Shown: positions 47,092 to 56,372 of the stretch, piece by piece | Position numbering within the stretch: the first letter of the stretch is position 1 | How the letters are laid out: each line of letters starts with the position of its first letter | NCBI RefSeq assembly: GCF_025263565.1 | Contig: NZ_CP079865.1 | Coordinates: forward strand, 6,386,001-6,450,000 | DNA: 64,000 nt | Direction of reading: 5' to 3' | DNA from: Mycobacterium sp. SMC-8 | GTDB lineage: Bacteria; Actinomycetota; Actinomycetes; Mycobacteriales; Mycobacteriaceae | Made by a program: the position numbers and the translations under genes | Notes under the pieces: model-generated | What the model saw: the letters and a program-made list of their open reading frames with translations, nothing else | Databases searched by the model: none | What the model was told of the DNA's origin: nothing

Positions 47092-47163
47092 TACACATCG
47101 TTGGCGTTCACCGATGCACTGCGCGACTCCGGCATTGCCGGCTCGATCGGCTCAGTCGGCGAC
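47092..47163 (+). pseudogene. IS3 OrfB middle fragment
   Basis: A 24-codon piece of the IS3 transposase (YTSLAFTDALRDSGIAGSIG, then SVGD) lies between the IS30-family right end and the left end of the Tn554-like transposon. It joins in frame with the fragments on either side. Confidence 0.85.
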
Positions 47164-47264
47164 TGCCTGTTGACCGGCTAATCCGGGAGAATGCAGGCAC
47201 GTAAACGACACGCCAGCAAGGAAAATGCTTGACTGGCGGTAGGCGGCGGGGTTGCACTTGTCTT

Positions 47265-48348
47265 ATGGCGATTCAGCATCAGCTGCGTCTGCAACCAGGC
47301 ACCGATGTCGCCTGGGTGTTGTCCGGTCCGGGCTGTGAGAAGTACGCGTTGGTCAACGAGTACCTGGGGTATTTGGCCGACCGGAATTATTCTCCCCGCA
47401 CGCTGCGGGCCTACGGCTATGACCTGCTGGCATTCTGCCGTTGGCTCGACGACGTCGATGTCACATTGAGTGCGGTGACCACCGAGACGGTGCTGGACTT
47501 CATGCGGCACTGCCGGCAGACTCCGATCGCGGGGCGCCCCGCCAATGTGGTGTCGATGACCGGCGCGGCCTACGACCACTACTCGTCGATGACCATCAAC
47601 CACCGCCTTGCCGCATTGACCGGCCTGTACCAGTTCCGCGAACTGCGTGACCCCAGGCTGCGGAGCCCGATCCCTAGTGGCCGCGAAGCCCGTCGGGTCA
47701 GCGCTGAGGAACGCACCGGCTTGCTTGGACATTTGGTCCGGCCCAAACGCCGATCGGCGCTGCGGCTGCGCGAACCGCGTCGGCTGCCGCGGGCCTTGAA
47801 TCGTCATCGAGACCGCTCAGCTGTTATCGAGCCTGCGGACGTGGCGTGACCGGGCACTGGCTGGGCTGATGTTGTTGTCCGGGCTTCGATCTGGAGAACT
47901 GCTGACCCTCAACGTGACCGATGTCGATATCGGTGCCCGCTGGGTGAAGGTGATGGGCAAAGGCGCCAAGGAGCGCCGCGTGCCTCTCGATGTGGAGGTC
48001 GCCGGGCTGATCCAAACCTATCTGCTCGTCGAAAGACCCGAATCGGACAGCAACCTCCTATTCCTGGTCGCGAAAGGCCCGCATCGGGGCCAACCCTTGA
48101 CCGCGGCCGGTTTACGCACAATCTTCCGGTATCACCGAGCCAAGACCGGGGTGCTCGCGGGTCACCCGCATGCGTTACGACATACCTTCGGCACCGCGAT
48201 GGCCGAGGCCGGGGTGGATCTGGCGGTGATGCAAGCTCTGCTCGGGCACTCCCACATCGACACCACAGCCCGCTACATCCATCTGGCACCCATCCACGTC
48301 AAGGCGGAATACGATGCTGCCCGAACACGATTACGTTCCCGCCCCTGA
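47265..48348 (+). pseudogene. Tyrosine recombinase TnpA, one frameshift
   Basis: This is the first recombinase of the transposon. Residues from ATG 47265 give the SAM-like core-binding domain (YLGYLADRNYSPRTLRAYGY). The frame is broken at about 47808 by one extra C. After that point the catalytic domain continues in the next frame (LMLLSGLRSGELL with Arg I, then HALRHTFGTAMAEAGVDLAV with His-x-x-Arg, LLGHSHIDTTARYIHLA with His/Tyr). All catalytic residues are present. It may be inactive, or the shift may be a sequencing error or recoding. Confidence 0.75.
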
Positions 48349-50229
48349 AACACCGGCGCAGATCTACGCTGCCTACCTGGTTCACCTACAACGCCGGGAC
48401 CGCGGCAACACCGCTTATGCCCAAGCCGCCCGATCGTTTCTACGGCGCTGGCCCCGAGTCCAGACCTGGGCCGACATCCCACTGCAGCAGCAGTTGGCGG
48501 CGAACTGTTCGACGCGGCCGTTTATCACGTTCCTGATGGTCAGCCGACGGCTGCAACCGGGTTACGACTACCTCGTGCACCGCAAACTCTGCAGCCTCTG
48601 GCACGAGCTGACCGACAGCTGCCTGCAACCCGACCTCGATCAGTTCCTGCGCGCAGCAGCCGAATTGGGTTTCAGTCAGCGGGTCGCTTCGGCGATCGGC
48701 TCGCAGATCATCGCCCGCCTGCTGATCCAGACCGCCCGCCCCTGGCCGATCTGCGGGAACATGATCTGCAAGAGTTGCTGCACGCTTGCGATAGCCGACA
48801 GGAACGCACCGGCCGCGGTGCCAGGCACTATCGCAGCACCACCCACAGTGCCCGCCAGATCCTGTTCCACCTCGGCATCCTCGACGACCAAGCACCTCCG
48901 GCGGTCACCCCGTTGACCCTCGAGGAGCGCATGGCCGACGTCCCGGCGGCGCTGCGGCCGGAGTTCGTGGCCTATCTGAACCGCAAATACGCCACCTGCG
49001 TGCCCAAAACGGTCAGCTCCCTGGCCACCCGATTGGCACATTTCGGCCGCTACCTCGCCGCCACCGACCCCAGCCTGACCTCGCTGAACCAACTGGACCG
49101 CCGCCGGCACATCGAGCCGTTCATCACCTCGCTGACCACCGCCACCAACAGCGTCACCGGTGAGCCGATCACCATCGCCGACCGGATCCGACGCATCCAC
49201 GCGGTGGGCAACTTCCTGGCCGAAATCACCGAATGGGGATGGGACGACGCCCCACCGCGGCGCCTGATCTTCCGCACCGACATGCCGCGCCCACCCCGCT
49301 GTCTGCCCCGATATCTACCGGTCGATGCAGACCGCACACTCACTGCCGCCCTGGCGAAATCACCTTACCGACTCGCCGCTGACGCCCTGCTGGTGCAGCG
49401 GGCCTGCGGACTGCGCATCGGTGAACTGCTCGACCTCGAACTCGACTGCATCCACGAGATCCCGGGCCAGGGATCGTGGCTCAAAGTTCCCCTCGGCAAG
49501 CTCAACTCCGAACGCATGATCCCCGTCGACGACGAGGTCCTCACCCTCGTGGACCGCATCACCACAACCCGCTCCTGCGGGCTACCGATGATCCATCCCC
49601 GCACCGGCGCCCCCGCCGACTTCCTGTTCACTCACCACGGGAAAAGACTGTCCCAGAACGCAATACGCGAAGAACTGAACCGGGCAGCCCAAGCTGCTGG
49701 CCTAGGACACATCACACCGCATCAACTGCGACACACCTATGCCACTGCACTGATCAACGCTGGAGTATCGCTGCAGGCCCTCATGGCACTGCTGGGCCAC
49801 GTCTCCTCCCAGATGAGTCTGCGATATGCCCACCTCTTCGACCACACCGTACGCACCGAATACGAACGCGCCTTGGACCTGGCCAAAAGTCATATCGGAG
49901 CGCTGCCCACCACCACCGCAGTCGGGTTGCCGCTGACCGATATCACCGGCACCGGCTGGAAAGACACCCCGGCCATCAAATCCCGCCTGGCCGGCGGATA
50001 CTGCCTACGCGCACCCGCGCAAGGGTCCTGCCCGTATGCCAACATCTGCGAACACTGTCCCAGCTTCCACACCGACGCCACCCACCTCGCTGTCCTTGCC
50101 GCCCAACGCATCGACGCCCACGATCTGGCCGTAGACGCAGAAAAACGGGGATGGATCAACGAAGCCGACCGCCACCGCAAGCTCGTCTCCCGACTCGACG
50201 CGCTCATCACCGCAGCGGCATCCGCATGA
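48314..50229 (+). pseudogene. Tyrosine recombinase TnpB, one frameshift
   Basis: This second, larger recombinase (about 638 codons) overlaps the TnpA stop by 35 bp. The N-terminal part ends in one frame at a CCCC run near 48739-48742, where one base seems missing. From ADLREHDLQELLHACDSRQ onward it continues in the other frame to the end. The C-terminal domain has RACGLRIGELLDLELD (Arg I), HQLRHTYATALINAGVSLQA (His-x-x-Arg), LLGHVSSQMSLRYAHLF (His/Tyr), and a Cys-rich tail (CLRAPAQGSCPYANICEHC) typical of this group. Confidence 0.75.
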
Positions 50230-50525
50230 ACGAACCCGCCCTGCTGCGCGTCGAACGGGTCTGCGCCAACCTCGCCACCGCCGGCCAGCCCATCACCTTC
50301 ACCGCCGTCGCCGAGCACGCCCAGATCAGCCGCGCCACCCTCTACCGCGACCGCCAGCTCCGCGCCATCGTCGACGAACACCGCACCCGACAAACCGACG
50401 CCCGCACCCTCACCGGCCTGGCCACCGACGTCGCCCACCTACGCACCGCCGTCGAAGCACTCGCCGCACGCGTCAAACGCCACGACGAACAACTCCGCAA
50501 ACTCACCACACCACCCCGACAATGA
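50226..50525 (+). CDS. Transposon protein TnpC (DUF6262-like)
   Basis: This 99-residue protein starts at ATG 50226, overlapping the TnpB stop by 4 bp. The N-terminal half has an HTH-like segment (PITFTAVAEHAQISRATLYR). The C-terminal half is a coiled coil (DVAHLRTAVEALAARVKRHD). The Tn554 TnpC accessory protein influences the efficiency and orientation of transposition. Its intact frame contrasts with the frameshifted TnpA and TnpB. Confidence 0.78.
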   Translation: MNEPALLRVERVCANLATAGQPITFTAVAEHAQISRATLYRDRQLRAIVDEHRTRQTDARTLTGLATDVAHLRTAVEALAARVKRHDEQLRKLTTPPRQ

Positions 50526-50566
50526 ACCACTCCGCACGCCAACACAGCTCCCTGAGCCCGCATTAG

Positions 50567-52259
50567 CCCGGATTTTTCGTCGAGGGTGATGGCAGTCGTG
50601 CGTTGAGATGCGATTGCGTCGCGAATCCGGTTGTGTGGTTCTGGGTATGGCGGGGTGGTCCCGTGTCGCCGGGTGGTGCGGGCTTTCCCAGTGCCGGTGG
50701 GTCTTTCGTGGTCGGTGGGTCAGGGGGCTTCGGTCATCGGAAGGCGGTGCGGATGGCTTGCCAGGCGGCCGCGATCTGGGCGGCCCAGCGCCAGGTGGCG
50801 TCGATACGTAGTCGGGTTCGGCGGGCGCCGCGGGTGATCCGGGCGGCCACGTGCAGGACCCGGTAGCGGAAGGTGGCGATCTCGGCGCGAGCCAGACCGG
50901 TGTGCTCACGGAATCCCAGAAGTCGGCACCAGGTGACCAGGTCGGCTGCGGCCAGGACGATTTCGAGCCAGGCGGCGTTGGGCCAGAAACCGTGGCACGG
51001 CAGATTCCGCAGTCCGGCGGCTTTGAGATCGCGGATGCGGTCCTCGACGCGAGCATGTTGGCGATGCCGTAACTCCAGGCCCGCGACCTGTCCAGGGACA
51101 ATGCCGGGTTCGGTGTCGGTGATGAACGCGGTGACGCGCATGCCGTCGGCGTCGGTGAACCGCAGTTGTGCACCGGGGTGGGGGCGTTCTTTACGCAGGA
51201 TCAACCGTGTCCCAGGCGGCCAGGAGTCCAGGTTGACCAAGGTGGTGGCCTCGGCGACCCAGGCGCCGTCGCGGATCCCGCCTTCGGTGTCGACTGCTGG
51301 GTACCAGCCGTCGGCGAGGTTGAGGGTGTCGACGGCATCTTGGACGCGGGTATCGACGGGATAGCCGAAGGAGAATCCCACCCCTGATCGCGGCAGGCGT
51401 CGGCGAATTTGTGGGTGGCTCCGGCGGTGTCGCAGCGCACCAGAACTCTCGGCTGGTCGGGATCATCGCCAGCACTGGGGTCGGGTCGCCATCGTGGCGG
51501 CAACGCTGCCAGCGCCTGCGCCAGGACGATGATGTGGTCGGAGGCGGTGTTGGAGCCGGCGTTGCCGGTGCGCAGCAGCCCGGCCAGGGCTTCGCCGCCG
51601 GCGATCTCGGAGCGATCCAGAAACGCCAGCAGCGGGTGATGGCCGAAGGTCTTCTTCCACGTCGGCGTGGCGCCGTGCTTGTTGTCGGAGTGATCGATGA
51701 CCAGGGTGGCGTCGATGTCGATGTGCAGCCACTCGCCGGCAGTTGGGGCGGCGCCGGCAGCCCACGCTGCTGCTCGCGCCGCGGACCGGGCTGCTCGCAC
51801 GGCAGGCAGGTGGGCGGCGTCGATGCGCTGATCCACCAGCCGCCACATGGTGGTCGTGGAGGCTTTCGCGCCGAAGGCGTGTTCACGGTCGCCGCAGAGT
51901 TGGCCCACGGCGTCGATGCAGTCTGCGCCGTCGGCGACCGCGGCGGCCAGATCGGCGAACACCTCGCCGGGCGCGTACACCCACGGGCCGCGGTAGGTGT
52001 CGGCCAACGCGGCAGTGACCTGCGTCGATAGCCCGGTTCGGTCGGCGAGTTCCCGCAACATCGCCATCCCGGCATGCGACACGACGCCCTGGCCGTCGGC
52101 GGACACTTTGACCCTCGATGCGGCCGCGATATTCTTCACCTGCGAGGTGCCTTCCCGCTGGAACGATTGAACCCTAGAGAAGTCCAATTATTCCTTGCAG
52201 GACAGGCACTTTCGCGTATCTACACCCCATCGAACGCAAACTTCCGCGAAAAATCCGGG
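50567..52259 (-). mobile_element. IS1380-family insertion sequence (1693 bp)
   Basis: Terminal repeats CCCGGATTTTTCG (50567) and the same read inward from 52259 are perfect over 13 bp. The 4-bp target duplication TTAG is at 50563-50566 and 52260-52263. It landed inside the right terminal repeat of the Tn554-like transposon, so that transposon's right end is split and may no longer be recognised. Its transposase is frameshifted. Confidence 0.88.
50734..52139 (-). pseudogene. IS1380-family transposase, one frameshift
   Basis: This DDE transposase reads from GTG 52137-52139 (VKNIAAASRVKVSADGQGVV; SD-like GGGAAGG upstream; a TTG at 52187 is an alternative). It includes GEWLHIDIDATLVIDHSD (catalytic Asp region). 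The frame breaks near 51381-51384 in a run of four G, where one G appears to be missing, and continues as GFSFGYPVDTRVQDAVDTLN to LRIDATWRWAAQIA. Both parts are otherwise well preserved, so the defect is recent or a sequence error. Confidence 0.82.
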
Positions 52260-52277
52260 TTAGCCGGTCAAGCTCTA

Positions 52278-52496
52278 GACAACGCGCTGATGGAATCGGC
52301 AATCGGGCTGTACAAGACCGAGCTGATCGACCGGCAGAAATCCTGGACCGGCCGCGCCGAGGTCGAACGCGAGACCGCCAGCTGGGTGCATTGGTACAAC
52401 ACCACCCGACTGCACTCCTCGCTCGACTACCTCTCACCGGTCGACTACGAGAACCGCTACCGTGACACCGTCACCTCCACGCCGGAGGTGGCGTAA
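52278..52496 (+). pseudogene. IS3 OrfB 3' fragment
   Basis: The C-terminal 72 codons of the IS3 transposase read DNALMESAIGLYKTELIDRQ, with the catalytic Glu, then the conserved SWVHWYNTTRLHSSLDYLSP and a stop at 52494-52496. The IS3 right terminal repeat follows. It joins the fragments at 44977-45609 and 47092-47163. Confidence 0.86.
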
Positions 52497-52524
52497 CCGA
52501 GGTCTCCATCCAGACCAGGACGGT

Positions 52525-53658
52525 TCAGTCCAGCTCGGTCAGTCCGCCGTCTTCCCAGTGCTCGATGTGGTGGGCGTGTAGCCCGCGGGTGGCCCCGCAG
52601 CCGGGCACCGCGCAGCTGCGGTGCCGGTGTTCCAGCGCGCGGCGCAGCCGGCGGCTGATGGTGCGGGTGGTGCGCCCGGCGCCCAGGGGTTGTCCGTCGC
52701 GTTCGAACCACACCTCGCAGGTGGCATCACAGCTCAGGTAGCGGCGCTGCTCGGCCGAAAGCAGCGGTCCCAGATGCAGGGCGGCGATCTGGTCTTTGAC
52801 ATCGACATGGACCACCACCGTGGTGTGCGCACCGTGCGGGCGGCGTGCGGCCTCGACATCCCAGCCCGCCTGGACCAACGCCATAAACGCATGACCGGCC
52901 GTCGGGATCGGCGAACGCCCCAGGCCCCGCCCCTCGCCGTCGCCATGCCCGTCACGGTCGCCGCGGCCGTATCCGCCAGCGCGGTCACCGCTGTCGTGGT
53001 CGGTGTCGGGGTTGGTGGTGTCGTCGCGTTTCCACTGGGCGATCAGCCCGTCATGGTGTGTCTTCAGGGCCGCTTCGAATTTCGCCGACTCCAGCAGCGG
53101 GAGCCTGATCCGCCAACACACGAACTCCCCGTCGATGGTTTTGGATAGCGACGGCTGCGGCACCGGCCCACGCACCGGCTCAGGCTCGGGGTCGGGGTCG
53201 GGTTCGGGGTCGGGCTGGGGTTGGGGGCGGGCTTCGACGCTGATCGCGGTCCGCAACTGGCTGACCGTGGCATTGGCGGCCAACTGCGCATAATGGGCAT
53301 CCGAACCCCTCCCCGCGCCCTCGGCGATCGCCCCGACCTGATCCAACGACAGCCGACCCTCCCGCAAATCCCCTGTACAGAGTGGGAATTCGGCCATCCG
53401 ACGTGCCACCGCCACCAGCGTCTGCGCGTTACGAAACGACGTCCCCAGTTTCCACGCGATCAACCCCTCCATCGATTTCACGCCCGTGATCGCCCACAAC
53501 CCGGCCCGATCAATCTCGGCAGTGATCTCAGCGATGCGCCCGTCGATGGCGTTGCGCTGGCCGGCCAACTCCGCCAACTCCTCAAAATGCGCCTCCAGCC
53601 GATCCGACTGACGCACCACACCGTCGGTACCAGTACCAACCGGGGTCTTCGCGGGCAT
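52525..53658 (-). pseudogene. DUF222/HNH endonuclease gene (13E12 type), 5' part
   Basis: This 377-residue piece starts at ATG 53656-53658. It has the DUF222 domain (residues about 15-290, including MEGLIAWKLGTSFRNAQTLV), split by an acidic Pro/Asp/Glu linker near 165 and a Gly/Asp-rich linker near 235. It then carries the first half of the HNH motif (CAVPGCGATRGLHAHHIEHW). It is cut at GGLTELD by the IS3, whose first base triplet TGA ends the frame. The rest lies at 44356-44601. In M. tuberculosis such REP13E12 genes are repeated and serve as phage phiRv1 attachment sites. Confidence 0.9.
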
Positions 53659-53877
53659 AACCCCATCCTGACACCACCCACCGACAAAACCACCCGACCC
53701 AGACCGACGACGCGAAAACGACTCCCCCACAACGCGGTTGCCGGTTCACGGTATGGCCAGACGGTTGCCCGCGAGAAATCTCCCGAGATAGACACCAGGG
53801 TCGTCGATCTGCCACGGAAAGCGACCCTTAGTGCTATTTCGTCGCCCCCTGCCGAGCGCCGAGCATAAACTCACGCT

Positions 53878-54247
53878 GTGGCATCGGCTGCCGTCGAGAT
53901 CATCGAGAAGTACTTCACGTGCGAGTTCACCACGATCGCACGTGACGGTTCGCCGCAGACCTGGCCGGTGAGCCCGCGGCTGCTCCCCGATGGCCGGTTC
54001 TTGTTGGGCACCAGCATTGGGCTGCCGCAGAAGGCCTACAACATCCGTCGCAATCCGAAGGTCAGCCTGTTGTTCTCGGAGCCGACCGGCAGCGGTGTCA
54101 CCACTGAAGGGGCGGTGCTGATCCAGGGCGACGCCACGGCCGAGGACCGCATTGTGACCGATCTGGCCTCAGATCCGGAGCTGGCGTCGTTGGCGCAGAC
54201 GCTGTTCATTCGCCAACCGGCCGGCGCATTGTGGGGAACGTGGCTAG
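53878..54247 (+). pseudogene. Pyridoxamine-phosphate-oxidase-like gene, 5' part (interrupted by IS110)
   Basis: This starts at GTG 53878 (VASAAVEIIEKYFTCEFTTI) and runs through a split-barrel flavin/F420-binding domain: GSPQTWPVSPRLLPDGRF, then GLPQKAYNIRRNPKVSLLFS. The IS110-family element interrupts it after GTWL. The remaining 45 codons lie at 55754-55890. Joined, the gene would encode about 169 residues with no frame change. Members of this fold bind FMN or F420; the cofactor here is not clear. Confidence 0.85.
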
Positions 54248-54268
54248 ACATCCCAGGACCGTAGGTTG

Positions 54269-55495
54269 TCAAGCGGCTTGGGTATCTGGGGTGGGCTGGC
54301 GGTGTGCCCAGGCTTTGTGTTCGTCGTAGGCGGTGTGGTGGCGCAGGCAGCCGTGCAGGATGCCGACGAGGCGGTTACCGAGGGCGCGTAAGGCTTGGTG
54401 GTGGGTATCGCCGGCGGCGCGGTGCTGGTCATAGAACGTGCGGGCACCGGGACTGTTGGTCAGGGCGCAGAAGGCCCATTGGTCGATCGCGTCGTAGAGG
54501 CGGCGGTTGCGGACGTGGCGGGCCAGCACGGCGCGTTTCTTGCCCGACGCGACGGTTAGTGGTGAGGTTCCGGCGTAGTTTTTGCGAGACTTGCCGGTGG
54601 TGTAGCGGTTCGGGTCGTCCCCGAACTCACCGAGCACCCGGGCGCCGAGGATGACACCGAGTCCTGGCAGGGAGAGGTAGATGTCGGCGTCCGGGTGTGT
54701 CTCAAAATGTGTCGCCAGTTCGGTCTCGAGGGCGGCGATCTGATGGTTGATCTCGGCGATGATGGCGACCGCTGCGCGGGTGCTCGCCCCGAACGCGGCG
54801 GTGACCGCGGGCGGGGCGGCGAGGTGCTCGGTGCGCAGGGCGGTTTGAATCTCCAGCGCTCTGGCGTCGAGGTTGCGTTGTCGGCCCGCGGCTTTGAGTG
54901 CCGATCGGATCTTGGAGACGCTCAAGCGGGCGGCGTCGGCCGGGGTGGATGCGCGACCCAGGATGGCCAGGGCATCGCGGTCAGACAGCGAGTCGAAGGC
55001 CTCCAACGCGCCCGGGTAGTACTCCCGCAGCGCCGAGCGCAGTGCGTTGGTGTTGCGGTTGCGCGCCCAGATCAGGTTCTGATGGGTCCGGGCCAGCACC
55101 TTGATCGCCTCCACGTCGGGGGTGTCCCCGGCGATCGGACGGTGGTTGTGGCGGTCGGTGCGCACCAGATCGGCCAACACCTTGGCGTCGGCGGCATCGG
55201 ACTTCGCGCCCGATACCTGGTGGCGGTCGCGGTAGCGGGCCACCGCGAGCGGGTTGACGGCGAACACCTGGTAACCGGCTCCGGCCAGCGCTTCGACCCA
55301 CAAGCCGCGGTCGGTTTCGATGCCGATCACCACCTGGTCAGGTTCGTCGGCGTGGGTGGCCACCAGTTCGTGGAACCCACCGATCCCGGCAAGTCCCTCC
55401 GGGAGCCGACGCGATGCCAGCGTGATCCCGTCGGCGTCCATCAAATGTATGTCGTGGTGGTCCTCGGCCCAATCGTCTCCAACGAAGATCGTCAA
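54269..55495 (-). CDS. IS110-family DEDD transposase/recombinase
   Basis: This 408-residue recombinase starts at TTG 55493-55495, just after a GGGAGG ribosome site. The N-terminal RuvC-like DEDD domain begins TIFVGDDWAEDHHDIHLMD and continues with VVIGIETDRGLWVEALAGAG and KSDAADAKVLADLVRTD. The C-terminal Tnp_20 domain follows (LSLPGLGVILGARVLGEFGD and KNYAGTSPLTVASGKK), carrying the catalytic serine region. It appears intact. Confidence 0.92.
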   Translation of the reverse strand: MTIFVGDDWAEDHHDIHLMDADGITLASRRLPEGLAGIGGFHELVATHADEPDQVVIGIETDRGLWVEALAGAGYQVFAVNPLAVARYRDRHQVSGAKSDAADAKVLADLVRTDRHNHRPIAGDTPDVEAIKVLARTHQNLIWARNRNTNALRSALREYYPGALEAFDSLSDRDALAILGRASTPADAARLSVSKIRSALKAAGRQRNLDARALEIQTALRTEHLAAPPAVTAAFGASTRAAVAIIAEINHQIAALETELATHFETHPDADIYLSLPGLGVILGARVLGEFGDDPNRYTTGKSRKNYAGTSPLTVASGKKRAVLARHVRNRRLYDAIDQWAFCALTNSPGARTFYDQHRAAGDTHHQALRALGNRLVGILHGCLRHHTAYDEHKAWAHRQPTPDTQAA

Positions 55496-55745
55496 CTCGC
55501 CTCCCTGCTCGATATCGGGTGAAACCTGTTCGAGCCGAAGGACACCCGGCGGCAACCTAATGGATCAGTGCTCGAAGCACGACACCCCATCAGCGCTATA
55601 GGTGACCTCACCGACCGGCCGGGGCACGATCTAGCCCTAGAAGTCGAAAAGCGCCTCAGGGCGTGCACAGTGCTCACCGGCCAGCGGCTCGGTGACCAGC
55701 GTCCCCTCAACAGATCGCTATCGGGTGAAGACTCGCTGGTCGACT
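55496..55745 (-). ncRNA. Candidate IS110 bridge RNA in the element leader
   Basis: This non-coding 250-bp segment precedes the recombinase gene on the same strand, the position of the bridge RNA in IS110-group elements. It contains self-complementary stretches such as TGCTTCGAGCAC (rc of 55570-55581). CTAGGGC (rc of 55634-55640) would pair with GCCCTAG spanning the CT core of this insertion site. A 7-base match could be chance. I did not fold the RNA. Confidence 0.35.
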
Positions 55746-55753
55746 CCCATTAG

Positions 55754-55890
55754 GGCGACGGCTGTGGTGGTCGTACTACATGCGCATCCTGATCTACGTG
55801 ACGCCACGACGCGCGCTGTACTGGCCGACGCGCGACTTCACGGCCGCTCCTGACGAACTCGATCTCGCCGAGGTGCGCCGTGTGGACTGA
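55754..55890 (+). pseudogene. Pyridoxamine-phosphate-oxidase-like gene, 3' part
   Basis: This is the C-terminal part of the gene starting at 53878: RRLWWSYYMRILIYVTPRRA to EVRRVD and a stop. YYMRILIYVTPRR is the family's last-strand motif. It has no start codon of its own. The next gene starts 11 bp before its stop, so in the ancestral state the two were translationally coupled. Confidence 0.84.
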
Positions 55891-56320
55891 CGCAGCAAAG
55901 CGGCTGAGCAGGTTTCCGGAGGCGGTGTTGACCGCGCTCGACGCCCAGGGCTACCCCGTCAGTGTCCGCGTCAGCACCGGCGCCTACGACGCCGCTACCG
56001 GCGAACTGCCCGCAACGCTGCCACCGGAACTCAATGCCGTGGAAGGCCCGGCCAATCTGGTGTGCCACTTTCACGACGACAAGCTCTGGAAGCTCGAGTC
56101 CGCGCAGGTCAAAGGCCGGCTCGAGCGGCGCGGCGACGGCTGGGTGTTCGTCAGCCGGACCTTCACTACGCAGTCCGCATCGCACATGCTGTCGTTCCTG
56201 CGCAGCATCCACAGGTCCGCACGGACGTACCTCGACAAGCGCGGACTGCCACGTCCGGCGGTGAATTGGGCCTCCGTCAAGGAGATTCGGCGTCGCGCGG
56301 CGGAGCAGCGAACCCTCTGA
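55880..56320 (+). CDS. Conserved hypothetical protein paired with the oxidase-like gene
   Basis: This 146-residue protein starts at GTG 55880 and overlaps the upstream stop by 11 bp. It resembles the split-barrel pyridoxamine-phosphate-oxidase-like group (ALDAQGYPVSVRVSTGAYDA; GPANLVCHFHDDKLWKLESA; RRGDGWVFVSRTF). The C-terminal helical tail is longer (RSIHRSARTYLDKRGLPRP). The gene probably works with its upstream partner, now disrupted, perhaps as a heterodimer. Its own promoter would now have to come from the IS110 element or from read-through. Confidence 0.65.
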   Translation: MWTDAAKRLSRFPEAVLTALDAQGYPVSVRVSTGAYDAATGELPATLPPELNAVEGPANLVCHFHDDKLWKLESAQVKGRLERRGDGWVFVSRTFTTQSASHMLSFLRSIHRSARTYLDKRGLPRPAVNWASVKEIRRRAAEQRTL

Positions 56321-56372
56321 GGCCACCTCGGGTTCCGGATCACGCTCCCGGCTGCGAGAAGACCGGTCTAAG

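Larger units (their letters stand above)
47170..52271 (+). mobile_element. Tn554-like three-gene tyrosine-recombinase transposon (carries an IS1380 insert)
   Basis: The left end TTGACCGGCTAAT (47170) matches the right end read inward from 52271 (TTGACCGGCTAA, with the T restored when the IS1380 is removed). Without the IS1380 it is about 3.4 kb. It encodes TnpA and TnpB (tyrosine recombinases) and TnpC (a small DUF6262-type protein), the Tn554 arrangement. The flanking hexamers TGCCTG (47164-47169) and GCTCTA (52272-52277) differ. Keeping either one restores the IS3 orfB frame, as expected for the 6-bp crossover region of Tn554-type insertion rather than a target duplication. Confidence 0.78.
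44602..52527 (+). mobile_element. IS3-family element, split by three later insertions
   Basis: The left end is TGAACCGTCCTGGGTCTGG (44602). The right end is the inverted complement TGAACCGTCCTGGTCTGG (read from 52527). A GTC target duplication is at 44599-44601 and 52528-52530. The element contains orfA and orfB, but orfB is interrupted by an IS30-family element and by a Tn554-like transposon that itself carries an IS1380-family element. Without these, the IS3 is about 1.34 kb, normal for the family. It inserted inside a DUF222/HNH gene; the leading TGA of its repeat supplies the stop codon for the truncated gene. Confidence 0.88.
54248..55753 (-). mobile_element. IS110-family element with long 5' leader (candidate bridge-RNA region)
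   Basis: Joining the host gene gives GTGGCTAG | GGCGACGG, so the element lies between 54248 and 55753 with AG (CT on the element strand) shared at both ends. There are no terminal inverted repeats, as expected for the family. The transposase is close to the left edge (21 bp after its stop), while about 258 bp precede its start. In IS110-group elements such as IS621 that leader encodes the bridge RNA that guides target choice, and the core there is also CT. Confidence 0.8.
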
